From Candidatus Margulisiibacteriota bacterium (GTDB lineage Bacteria; Margulisbacteria; Riflemargulisbacteria; GWF2-39-127): a stretch of 36,533 nt of DNA. The notes beneath the pieces are model-generated. The model worked only from the letters and a program-made list of their open reading frames with translations, was not told the DNA's origin and ran no database searches. Location: the NCBI GenBank assembly GCA_003242895.1, contig QKMY01000026.1:1-36533 (forward strand), given 5' to 3'. How positions within the stretch are numbered: position 1 is the stretch's first letter; every line of letters starts with the position of its first letter. Both the position numbers and the translations under genes were made by a program. This document shows positions 33,601-36,533 of this stretch, piece by piece.

Positions 33601-36533
33601 AGCTTCACGCTATACCAGGAATTAGGAGAAACAATATTCTGTTCGTTCACTGTTACCCCGTTGATTTTGGTGATTAGTGCGTTTCCTGCCACGGCAGTAT
33701 AGACAGTAAAAGGATTCGAGGTGACTATCCGGATGTTATTCACATTAAAATCCTCAGGCTCTCCAGCAACCTGTACTTCAAAATAATAGGTGCCGTTAGG
33801 GACCCGCTCAACACCGTGAGGAGTGCCAGAGTTGCCTCTCCAGATGACCTCATGTTCCCCGCTGTTCCAGGTGGTTGCGGTGCCCTCAATGATACAAACG
33901 ACCTCATGATTCTGCTTTTTCACGAATGATCGGATATAGGCTGTTTTGTTCAGCTTCACTCCGAACTGAGTATAATTGAGGCCACTTGAAGTCGGATCGA
34001 ACCCTGACGGTTGTTTGGTTACACTTTTCGATAAGGGAGTCGTCAGGTAGATAGGTTTGTTCATGGTAACTATATGCCGGTCATTCCCTTCAGCTCTCGC
34101 TTCAACAGTATAATCGCCGTTAGGTATATATTCGCCCGTAGGCAACCTGCCATTGAATACAATTTGCTGAACATTGCTATTGCTTTGATCAATAGTTGTC
34201 ATCGGCATAGTGAGCGGTTTCTTGTTCTTGCCAATAAACAGATATGGAGTGAAACTCGTAAAATGGTCAAAGGAGCCATCTACTTCCGACAGGATAACCG
34301 TCGTTTTCTTTGGGTTCCCTGAAATAAAAATCGACTTTTCGTTCGAGGAAGTGTTCACTTCGAAGTTAATAAGAGGTTCGCTGATACCGGGCCCTTCATT
34401 CATTATCATGCCCTTGTAATTATGGCCTTGAGCCCCCTTACGGAATTCTACATGAACACCGTCTTCATTCTTCCAGATAAAAATCCCCGAATCTTTATCC
34501 TCAAATGACGGGGTACCATAGTAATCGTTATTCACTATGTTAGAGTAAAGCCTATGGAATACTACCTGTCCGGACTGGTTATAGATATCGACATTAACGT
34601 TCGCAGGCTGGTTTATTATAAAAAATGAACAGGTCAAAGATGTTTCGTCAGTTATATTACAGTTCCCAGGTACATCCAGATCGATCGACGGGTAATCGGA
34701 AACCGATAACGCAGGTTCCGGGACTACGTTGATTACCTGGACATCCACCGTGCAGTTGCCATTGGTCTCTTCCACGACTACTGCGATCTGGTAGGCCTTA
34801 GGCGGTAGCAGAGAGGTATTAATGTACCCCAGCACTCCATAATTGCTGACCGGTCTGCCGGAAACATTCTCGGCTCCCAATCTATTCTCACGGGGCACCA
34901 TAACGACATTTCCACTCGTCTCTTTATCCCGCCAGCCACCGCCGAGTTGCGAGGAACGGAAGTCATTAACTGATACCTCGCAAAATGGTAAAGGTCGATA
35001 AAAAATTGAATATTTGGCGAAATCTGCGTTATTAGTCCAGTCAGGGTCCAGGGCACGGCCTTTGATCGCAGTGACTCCGCTCACTCCTGCCGGATGGGCT
35101 GATGTCCCCGTAGGATAAACTATCTCCGGCTTAATGCCGCCTTTCACAAACTCAGAGTATCCTCGCCCGCTGTTCCCGGCCACATCAGTCGCAGTTATAA
35201 CGTAGCGGTACGTGCCGTACGCATTTAATGGCGGGGTATACCTATAATTATTATCACTATTCACCGAGGTTACAGCTCCGGATTGCAAGTCCTCAACGTA
35301 GACCTCGACAACAACAGCCTGTGCATCTTCATAATTATCTCTGGTGATATTGAACGTAACTGTTGTGCTTGTACCATCTCTGAGCACATAAGGATTGGCA
35401 ACTGCATTAATGACAATGGGAGGACTCGTGTCATAGATAAAAGGACATGTTCCTAAAGCAGTGACGCTCTCATTCCCGGCCTGGTCTGCCAGGTGGATGG
35501 TTATATTATACGTTCCTGTTTCCAGCCCCATCGATTGCAAAGATTGACTGCCTGTGAATATATATCCGTCATTATTACGTGTGACGGCTAGAGGAAAGGT
35601 ATAGGTCTTCCCGTTCTTATTGCTGAGCAGGGTATAGCCTGCAGCCGGTTCATTACAGCGACCGGACAGCTCGATATTCGGATTCGACCGATTAGCGATC
35701 ATTGGAGAGACACCACATCCCGTAACTGAGGGCGGCGTGCTATCGATATTCACGGTAATTATGGTCTGGGCAACATTCCCGGCATGGTCTTGCGCTCTGA
35801 TACAGAAATAATAAGTCCCGTTCGGGGATACTGCGGAGTAATCCTCTAGTGTATCAAAAAGCTTGATGGTCTGCTCTACCCTGCCGAGCAGTTCCAGGTT
35901 GTTGGTTGGATAGGACAGAATCGCTTGCACGTCATCAGGATTTTTCTTTAGCGAAAAGGTAACGTTTTTGACGATTTCTGAGATGTTATCGGAGACGGTA
36001 TAGGTAATTCCGCTGGGTTGCGGTTCAGGGGCGTGCCACCGGCGCGCCCGTACATCTGATATCCACAATTCTTGTTTGTTGGTCTTGATTACCGGTGGGG
36101 TTGTGTCTACCCAGAATGGCCAGATGGCTTGCATGGTGTGACCGTAGGCGTCGTGGACTCGCGCGGTGACTTCGTGTCTGCCTTCGGATAGTCCACTGCC
36201 GTGCGTGCTTAGTGTAAACCCGTTAACCAGGTTGCTGGTTGTACCGTAGTCGTACGCAACTTGCAGCGGGGTGAAAGTGGGCGAACCGCCGTTCGCTTCG
36301 AAGCCGTCTACTATAAAATTGTCGACGAAATTGATGGTTGTCGGGTTGCTCTCGAATTGTATATTTTTGAATTGCACTGAGATCATTGGGCTGCAATTGC
36401 TTGTTGCCATATTCTCGACCGGGGTCATATTCTGGGGTAGCATGGGCGTACTGCTCTTGATGATGCGGAGAAACTGATTATTACTCATTCCCACCTTGTT
36501 CGCCAGCTTAAAGGTCAGAATGTTTTGCCCTTC
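15630..36533 (-). CDS. Giant Ig-like repeat surface protein, 5' end beyond window
   Basis: At least 6,967 codons without a stop. The frame is open to the right edge, where EGQNILTFKLANKVGMS continues an Ig-like strand, so the GTG at 36494 is internal and the signal peptide lies outside. Numbering from 36494: Ig-like modules joined by DTTPP-type linkers, about thirty in all (1-930 and 2000-6600); a non-Ig island (930-1735); a ZU5-like module (about 1740-1900, GGHVYSP... to HFSTYGML); ten FSPNGDG-type modules between about 2800 and 5150; fibronectin-like modules around 5850-6100; and a C-terminal FlgD-like/T9SS type A-like domain (YPNPFEHRTTIRYKL, WNGENDLGEEVVNGVYIYKI). The expected product is an exported cell-surface or adhesive fibre protein. 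The porV-like gene follows. Comparable giant genes are known in Omnitrophota and other candidate phyla. No catalytic domain is recognised. Confidence 0.92.
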   Translation of the reverse strand, partial: EGQNILTFKLANKVGMSNNQFLRIIKSSTPMLPQNMTPVENMATSNCSPMISVQFKNIQFESNPTTINFVDNFIVDGFEANGGSPTFTPLQVAYDYGTTSNLVNGFTLSTHGSGLSEGRHEVTARVHDAYGHTMQAIWPFWVDTTPPVIKTNKQELWISDVRARRWHAPEPQPSGITYTVSDNISEIVKNVTFSLKKNPDDVQAILSYPTNNLELLGRVEQTIKLFDTLEDYSAVSPNGTYYFCIRAQDHAGNVAQTIITVNIDSTPPSVTGCGVSPMIANRSNPNIELSGRCNEPAAGYTLLSNKNGKTYTFPLAVTRNNDGYIFTGSQSLQSMGLETGTYNITIHLADQAGNESVTALGTCPFIYDTSPPIVINAVANPYVLRDGTSTTVTFNITRDNYEDAQAVVVEVYVEDLQSGAVTSVNSDNNYRYTPPLNAYGTYRYVITATDVAGNSGRGYSEFVKGGIKPEIVYPTGTSAHPAGVSGVTAIKGRALDPDWTNNADFAKYSIFYRPLPFCEVSVNDFRSSQLGGGWRDKETSGNVVMVPRENRLGAENVSGRPVSNYGVLGYINTSLLPPKAYQIAVVVEETNGNCTVDVQVINVVPEPALSVSDYPSIDLDVPGNCNITDETSLTCSFFIINQPANVNVDIYNQSGQVVFHRLYSNIVNNDYYGTPSFEDKDSGIFIWKNEDGVHVEFRKGAQGHNYKGMIMNEGPGISEPLINFEVNTSSNEKSIFISGNPKKTTVILSEVDGSFDHFTSFTPYLFIGKNKKPLTMPMTTIDQSNSNVQQIVFNGRLPTGEYIPNGDYTVEARAEGNDRHIVTMNKPIYLTTPLSKSVTKQPSGFDPTSSGLNYTQFGVKLNKTAYIRSFVKKQNHEVVCIIEGTATTWNSGEHEVIWRGNSGTPHGVERVPNGTYYFEVQVAGEPEDFNVNNIRIVTSNPFTVYTAVAGNALITKINGVTVNEQNIVSPNSWYSVKLDIEGDLYEPLNYSYNLGLISARQYVRAYPYEPFALLAHRRFNQVNIFARGTHQGRWKRWEGVWNGKWHDKDFIKDQNYTQNFTRDKQAYYSPLNVFRATTEFGRYTNDPRWVGYDNVHLEFRDKHNSFALDTIDIEPIRISYPFQSYEEIYQEQTSANPTPIDHENPDPAEVARQSAARNEYERRKDAAISGTLLSEIRKYNNYKLKTSDKGIFKGLVLYIEEDQNIHTIFMITLEQPIEYSRLTNRFAPWYGYVRKGRRLDRDFKSLFNQPAFLGFPGNDFFSGPNIQASHNIDALSIAYPVDDGTMKGAATSAGTFHNAQEVADAIDAIKGSWGSSVVTDYYSYLSDEEFHMIPILLPGEKKLYEKNGNIFRSYDENTLINPLNTANSLWFSVSTNTEYDPRNQVSAYTFLWPASKSDIDAENIRVDTLVDNTFANSHKKTGITSLDNNVGNMHFYIVPDSRATDQSISKNFTGTIYYKDNNNSCQIADNVWTSLFSDRRNKGYEWRFVTDSITCKLTDNDPNDLISYKFSNGTGETNDNRSAIKSVIDNMDSWHIPWSPSMDMSCIAHSYRDINGLIDSGIIPFNPVAFSSSGINTLDIFKAVYAPQITGNVNSRLNDLFWKGSPFSGYQGDSTIQKNPFINIKSYSAHVYDLRGKPHNYLDPVPPESLDYNMSLQVKLKEHAKEQCWIPIQGKVGAPYTLHYFNDTTVADVFSVDTKDNLFDYREHCLGYIDAARLNGDYKLVIRTYNEDRTVSGSNTVPFSVGTPIDSAGGHVYSPYKRVHLYFPPQAVTKNTLITVTPLGFDEVKISGNLDIHPIGPLVEIKPAIASFNGNNKVTLEYNYTLAEAAKMIDQDHVDVGQLNIYYINPSGEVFIAKSQIQLEDSSTAANLKSTRINNSSALFGVAASKLKDKETTRLKISAELDHFSTYGMLQGAIPDKVQAFTSNDLVNTTNIALFGVQDFKKEIEDDILKFTGYYDLELYMGDRERFSPNTAKLLQKDKDYQIITYAPYQTKVDPKTDKVIINNINEAYIKKNFELKNVHLMSEGDNYLFITYATRNTEIINRPVTTKKITVDTIPPSFSVFSYDSPVFNPATSTDFKAYIRYDENVKLFVKLMDASGKVIIDDVKELAQYQMLALSWLGENQLHYKESAQSGKSVINQVPAEALPDGLCTITIFAIDKAGNVGENKVLPLILDRAPPQISNLDFDFSPWSVARNPRNTISFDLTDNVNKPIKQCDVYVGSLIRGSSGKGAANIAKMINILNTMFCVPQGKTSITWAPTSNIPDGEYEIFLKVRDVADNELIVTRTILVDSTAPVISSPNLTSGRYSSKLNKENAISFIVSDNLSPADLSISVNILDENGHFVEGLRYYEGRGEVQFFITSRFVGNDWKDGNYYARISIQDKAGNRAERLLPFMLDNHAPEIKGAQLNTGIISSKRTNNFFEWSGNLWDAVSTTFNSRFFVEGNKKTVALGLGDSSAQVFDMLKGLTEGGHTITAEIRDLAGNMAIVTHSFIVDNTPPRIPTINLSDREFNFAKGPVSIFIAPADNFSSLVHVWYSLRRQATASSNVLFSQEKVVSGSDEIVFRGFDDNGQTMENGSYLVIVRIQDEAGNESLTTTSLTIKNNKPQIVNVHLTGESLSFVSGIQDFALTFGVKSPEGVTISAVGINLYDSVKGLIATSNLKPGVQHNRQGEGAQNVRNYSVSLNELKGMMGGKNISGLFYFEMAAEDEYGVTTNENVSFYVDNESPQIIEPLLEHSFFSRNYKSNNLTVSIKDNFSPTIDVAVTLQGREEQLVTKMSVTSAKRIVIEHSPTTGIDGTYSYILNCTDGNGNSVSMDIPFEIDNSAPSINSFQVENEVFSPDFDGDKDSIIWNISVSEPGTGYLYIYNKDNSLLKKLVETFVSGNKILSWNGMKETTTADNGTYNYTFKFMDRAGNTSATLARALDVKKGNVLISRISPSREYSSISNGVDLRFSLAEESEVEFVLRGDGISERKSGFVKFTAGANQCRLPDKLLTGLNDGTYILVLIARNQQGKLSQEYSSILKLDVTSPKLSNISCKNTAFRPQTGEEFSVDFYLSEESQLTVKLEDSSLKVLDTIFDAKQVGKQHVTFSGYISKTLLAPGRYVFAITAVDRAGNTVTERVSFECLAPVSPIEIKEVIAHSFSPNDDNVRDVSEIKVSYTGGSDTTKASIWIERDGKEFVRFVDAKGLDGRKYYSSWYGADSSGNKAKDGAYTLVVRLNDPVSEEDIRKEVQFVLVSELPTINCNELVEYFSPNGDSYQDTFNIDVRMDGSSSIRECRDLSTVLRIKCVIADYAGNEIRTYEENMPPGNTRFTWDGTNVQGYAVPDGMYVARITACDSLGSISTVLNRDFFLDTTPPKIVAENNVFIQPCKGDTLTVSYNTNELTEGVITLLSAGEPSGNGQVISNASGNWQECCELVPAHTITGNRIFLFDGKKDGVTTLPSGLYALKFQVIDQAGNRSGKLTTFNIYEKMEAGLLCRDFTPNGDGLLDEVSVSWSITAGSGHYRQTLTLINKEGEAESAFAQFAIPYQVEVSDTISITAYALWNGSGTADGEYSLQLSVIDTITGEQQLITKSMTIASTIPTVSTREENIAFSPNGDGIRDFYTLDVSAVLSAGISESSRLSKKVSANYRVENNSGQVVYEQSEFYENNDRFTWNGRGNDSILACDGQYRVVVEATDTLGNKMNNLVRNIIVDTVKPVVPVVSTIDACTSLNVVPVNGQAEPGNTVRCLVLGFNSSQEYVAPVLLRPMGEGRDEGNGIFQITLNLTEGVNTVSVVSIDSAGNVSATSNTESIIYDPVAPEITRIEYSDESPVKAGELIITVTYSEELNILPEIKIVNTRLELLPFEVRKSGKEVTSRFIIPATLAPQTINRLGALEGSNTVVIRNGKDYAQNIQNVCTGSITIDTTTPSIVVVDGYRSFIQTYKNQVLVVTYNVNEPVEETIILQGNSGGVWKNLSILSNKKEVQGTKTVAFDGMSGYGDELPIGLYGLNFCYVDQAGNRIEKMVTFSIYEKLEADLSCHDFTPNGDGLLDTMNIQWSIRGGSGTYRQTLELFNKAGKTDQEFGRFASPWQGVFLHDNCTPLISHFIWDGAHVDDGEYTLMVQVTDTITGEQQVVTRSISVASVVPTISFSEENSEFSPDLDGVKDAYQLDIYVNLSAGIEESSRLSVSVSADLTVINSSGQTVYENYYKFEKNNSFIWNGETSEGKKAADGKYTINLIGTDILGTTVIDLERTVILDTERPITPLISSMNNYSNKNKMKISGQAETGTAVRCSVLGFNSSKEYVSPVIFCPTGEGRDEGADSFQITVNLTEGVNTVSIVSVDNAGNKSATSNPVIIIYDPVAPGIMIAGHRTFIRPYMGEIMTVSYNLSEPVNELVTLLLGVVTLNTIQSGQEINGEKSFQFDGKFNGAMLPAGVYTFKFQIIDQAGNRSGELTTFNIYEKMEAGLACHDFTPNGDGLLDEVSVSWSITAGSGHYRQTLELVNKVGPENQFSGIVSLCRGEQVTDNLIPQSFNFIWNGAGVADGEYTLQLSVIDLITGEQQLITKSMTIASTIPTVSTREENIAFSPNGDGIQDLYAMAVTVDLSSGITAGDRLSHRVSANYSIVNEARQVVYSLTRTYEKNDEFLWNGRGNNGNIVPDGRYQVILQVADILGNKMNSLVSNIIVDTVKPMKPVLCAIDAFTSINVVQVSAVAEAGSTVRCSVLSSPGSQEAQYLLCENDFHITVNLTEGENTICVASIDNAGNESATSNPVSIIYDPAAPEIVGIEYSDETPVKAGELIITINFSEELNALPDIRIVKPNLELLPIEVRKSGKKVISRFIIPASLTPQTINQEGGLEGNNILVIRNGKDFAVNSMSAVSCNIIIDTVTPELLSLTYTPCSPIKSGELKITALYSEPLVDIPDISIVSVNTVLRCQSVAHNGGQLEYTFDIPEERMDGICSVSIGSANDFSGNGSAISLNHLLIDTLRPELTTYSVWYSSDPNGVDTSDLKVSPLDINEYLVRSGYLWVKAVFSEDIDCSLLPFFKIYNDIPCDIVTVNPNTIMARARIDEDYGEKDTPITIAGIVDSAGNGMLTHTLMDGVPDKLKIDTTPPEIISFNNPDRPGNNCFSPDGDGLDDTLRIFIEISESAYIRSLAVFDENDRLIRTIARDEVFDKGPDLNGCIDFVWDGTDDQGITRNEKAYYKLVLDSADFAGNNARTVSEKLIKIEQVESSFNIPDSGAVSVSSQSISHNPFSPLVQKLITFVYKFDENTLYPVKPLKFGQIDLLSVPGTSNMRIKLVREFVENDRSEIVAVLHDWHPTVVGAVTVTWNGEGRGTDGTYAFCVEGKDYFDKKSQFALNLPFIVDTSMPGIYNLSLNTDYISPSLSVSVQDRTTVSFSSSDVSTWSASLSVNVDILTSTNSPVRRIFDGSCSNGNTINVNWDGRDDRSYVADGWYHIRVSATDKAENTISSHKDICVDNTLPDVQLKEGPFNYIKLVNNTTPFYLVSSNIQFYASCSDTNLKNYWIIATTANSTVTLSSGALSQSVQDIPFSCATGNLGLLGQWDINAFAQDKAGNIASGNVIRIVVDTVCDGTPTFSINNWNKYVTQNYVSIAAGATDMNGIGYLLYSLNGGSWQSVLYNGTTTNFTVNLSTEGFQTMSLKAVDKAGNVSSPATSQSIIYDKTAPDVSITSSTHPSQVSWSNNTSVTVKFNGTDTSGISGYYYRFQKDTASGMAYTNSDTVSKGLDNGIWTVYVNAVDNAGNISAQASYFCNIDTQKPVIPGITSPTHADTWSSNRNCTVRYSVDNDGFSPFDHYETAVINTGNSQEINPQEINIITNDSYSFTVSNGTQHINYFYVRAVDQAGNIGDWYGKSFKVDTVSPNIPTDLSCTINTTSMVFNAVAINDNRPNDPATLNYEYELDDGPIIGPYNATYQYSPADLKENSLHTLRARSVDDVGNRSPWFSMGCSTLIHDPAADELIIETKTATSITIKPALKDSNVENKSLIRYNIIYPGGGNGGDGSSSVPYTSSYTDTGLRSNCQYGYQIQYINSDGKTTAASPVLSQYTLPCDPRVTCPATNTWYGPPNGGALVFSAIFGIDNSNDYYYLLTEGPSVPVDAINNAWTSGQLTFTDLTSAAGYYLHIVGRNVSGNKGSPASFGPFKWDATSPSVTDLSVNSNAGQYTNTLNVSTAFNYADTHSGVARYFLSKDNINWTETALNPTQSSGTAISACSLASGQDGLRTVFVKVVDDAGNSTVTSASITYDKTSPAGTLAVNNGQPYTKTANVILNAANMDASGISANMELKNENASNYSAFTYDSAKEWILSSGDGTKTVFSRIYDNAGNYLSISDTIILDTTKPAITMVDVPSVYNNFLYDNHLYSATFNVNDANSINYVTLSILDVNNNIIKSFYNNAIISNQNIAVTWNGTDDNGDYVDDGTYTIRIVDTDAAGNTTENISAISVNNVLDVYVTGNILDHLSVGCVTDNIVFESEYGADFPSLIAAVYSFDTNRDWDYDTVSFTLNSTQRIYFNSSNSDIAYSYVEITDNNGTNFLLDWNFYNTTLTLPRNVYTIKTSCIRGKSSSSGSLTTTAYAKKIMRNTLLIPGLQNSTLLTSGIKTNGDYLNITDHFNYRHSVSINSVGNILYKRSNDGVNWSNSIVLNTINNYCTVNPVIVEIPSYKGVYVAYIHKNIANDYSIKLKLIPNKFRPLAQAGVGYSSVKQPVLTISVPTADSRPFVIAPPASGDLDSLVASILKDKELYNGGIVKTTKPTFVWQMPAFTPVDSTYKLAIIEESGNMLSQEPFETACANYVIDIRTGDYKNEASLYYYTLGWQDSLPESREGSRWRWQIEANMDTASDNAGYVRSKNSKVFQVLAVPEIEQSINYPNPFEHRTTIRYKLSQDADRVKIYIFTIAGRLVTVLDGDTDGTSPAKEYNDAAWNGENDLGEEVVNGVYIYKIEAKINGRATNAQGKMIKLR
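21900..26455 (-). repeat. Three tandem 1.3-1.7 kb coding repeats in the giant gene
   Basis: Units run about 26455-24790, 24790-23480 and 23480-21900. Each encodes, in order, an F(I)xPY..VTYN Ig-like module, FTPNGDGLLD, a GEQQ..T(K/R)S linker, FSPxxDG with RLSxxVSA and F(I/T)WNG, then a module with VRCxVLGFNSS or a variant and LTEGxNT. Units 1 and 3 also have a module starting IEYSDE(S/T)PVKAGEL that unit 2 lacks. Units 1 and 3 share 59 identical bases (25726-25784 and 22804-22862) and another exact 41-base run near 26020-26060 and 23090-23130, so duplication or gene conversion is recent. Confidence 0.88.
30800..31285 (-). other. ZU5-like module within the giant protein
   Basis: The encoded segment begins SAGGHVYSPYKRVHLYFPPQ, then AVTKNTLITVTPL, and ends AELDHFSTYGML. 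The GG..(V)..PPxAV..N TxITVTP start and the HFSTY end match ZU5-type beta modules common in large bacterial surface proteins. It separates the non-Ig island from the main Ig array. Confidence 0.55.
31290..33700 (-). other. Non-Ig island within the giant protein (about 800 residues)
   Basis: Roughly residues 930-1735 lack the DTTPP linkers and AGN/DG signatures that recur elsewhere. The stretch is rich in W, Y, F, N and basic residues (GRWKRWEGVWNGKWHDKD; RFAPWYGYVRKGRRLDRDF) with a short charged helical patch (PAEVARQSAARNEYERRKDA). I recognise no family. It could be a ligand-binding or enzymatic head carried by the Ig stalk. Confidence 0.6.
36028..36053 (+). repeat. REP-like hairpin in frame inside the giant gene
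   Basis: The sequence is identical over 26 bases to the intergenic elements at 13872 and 14350. It is read in frame as VRARRWHAPEP (residues 148-158) in the middle of an Ig-like module, between WISD and QPSGITYTVSDN, without breaking the reading frame. Confidence 0.9.

Overview
The window (about 40% GC by eye) looks like chromosomal DNA of a Gram-negative-type bacterium from a little-cultivated lineage. The pointers are a PorV/PorQ-type outer-membrane barrel with signal peptide, a giant surface protein (over 6,950 residues in the window) ending in a FlgD-like/T9SS type A-like YPNPF domain, a JAB-DinG helicase, and many REP-like palindromes with IS200-like REP-associated transposases (RAYTs). 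Giant Ig-repeat proteins plus PorV-like barrels are typical of phyla such as Margulisbacteria/Saganbacteria, Omnitrophota and relatives. That placement is inference at low confidence; no rRNA or marker gene other than clpB is present.

Region 1 (1-3.7 kb) is an accessory island. A restriction-modification pair, made of a fused two-domain D12-class adenine methyltransferase and a PD-(D/E)XK endonuclease, is bracketed by two copies of a ~115-145 bp direct repeat. A group II intron 3' end (domains V and VI) lies between the left repeat and the methyltransferase.

Region 2 (3.7-8.4 kb) holds clpB, flanked by two minus-strand genes of unknown function (290 and 176 residues). Both encode soluble-looking, helix-rich proteins.

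Region 3 (8.5-10.3 kb, minus strand) is a gene graveyard downstream of dinG. It holds a histidine kinase ATPase-domain fragment, a 31-codon response-regulator stub, a frameshifted MNT nucleotidyltransferase, a frameshifted HEPN gene whose frame runs into a type I HsdS C-terminus, and a truncated RAYT with a perfect palindrome in its frame.

Region 4 (10.3-13.9 kb) has a DinG-family helicase whose true N-terminus is a RadC/JAB-like domain. The fused frame has no ATG for that domain, and an ATT with a good Shine-Dalgarno is the best start. Divergent to it is a small EF-hand protein.

Region 5 (13.9-15.6 kb) contains a second, frameshifted RAYT remnant, a cluster of REP-like palindromes and a PorV/PorQ-like gene.

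Region 6 (15.6 kb to the end) is one minus-strand reading frame of more than 20.9 kb that is still open at the window edge. It encodes a giant surface protein of about thirty Ig-like modules, ten FSPNGDG-type modules (six of them in three tandem 1.3-1.7 kb units), a ZU5-like module, an ~800-residue non-Ig island and the C-terminal YPNPF domain. The giant gene and the PorV-like gene are co-directional 74 bp apart, suggesting a surface protein and an outer-membrane partner made together.
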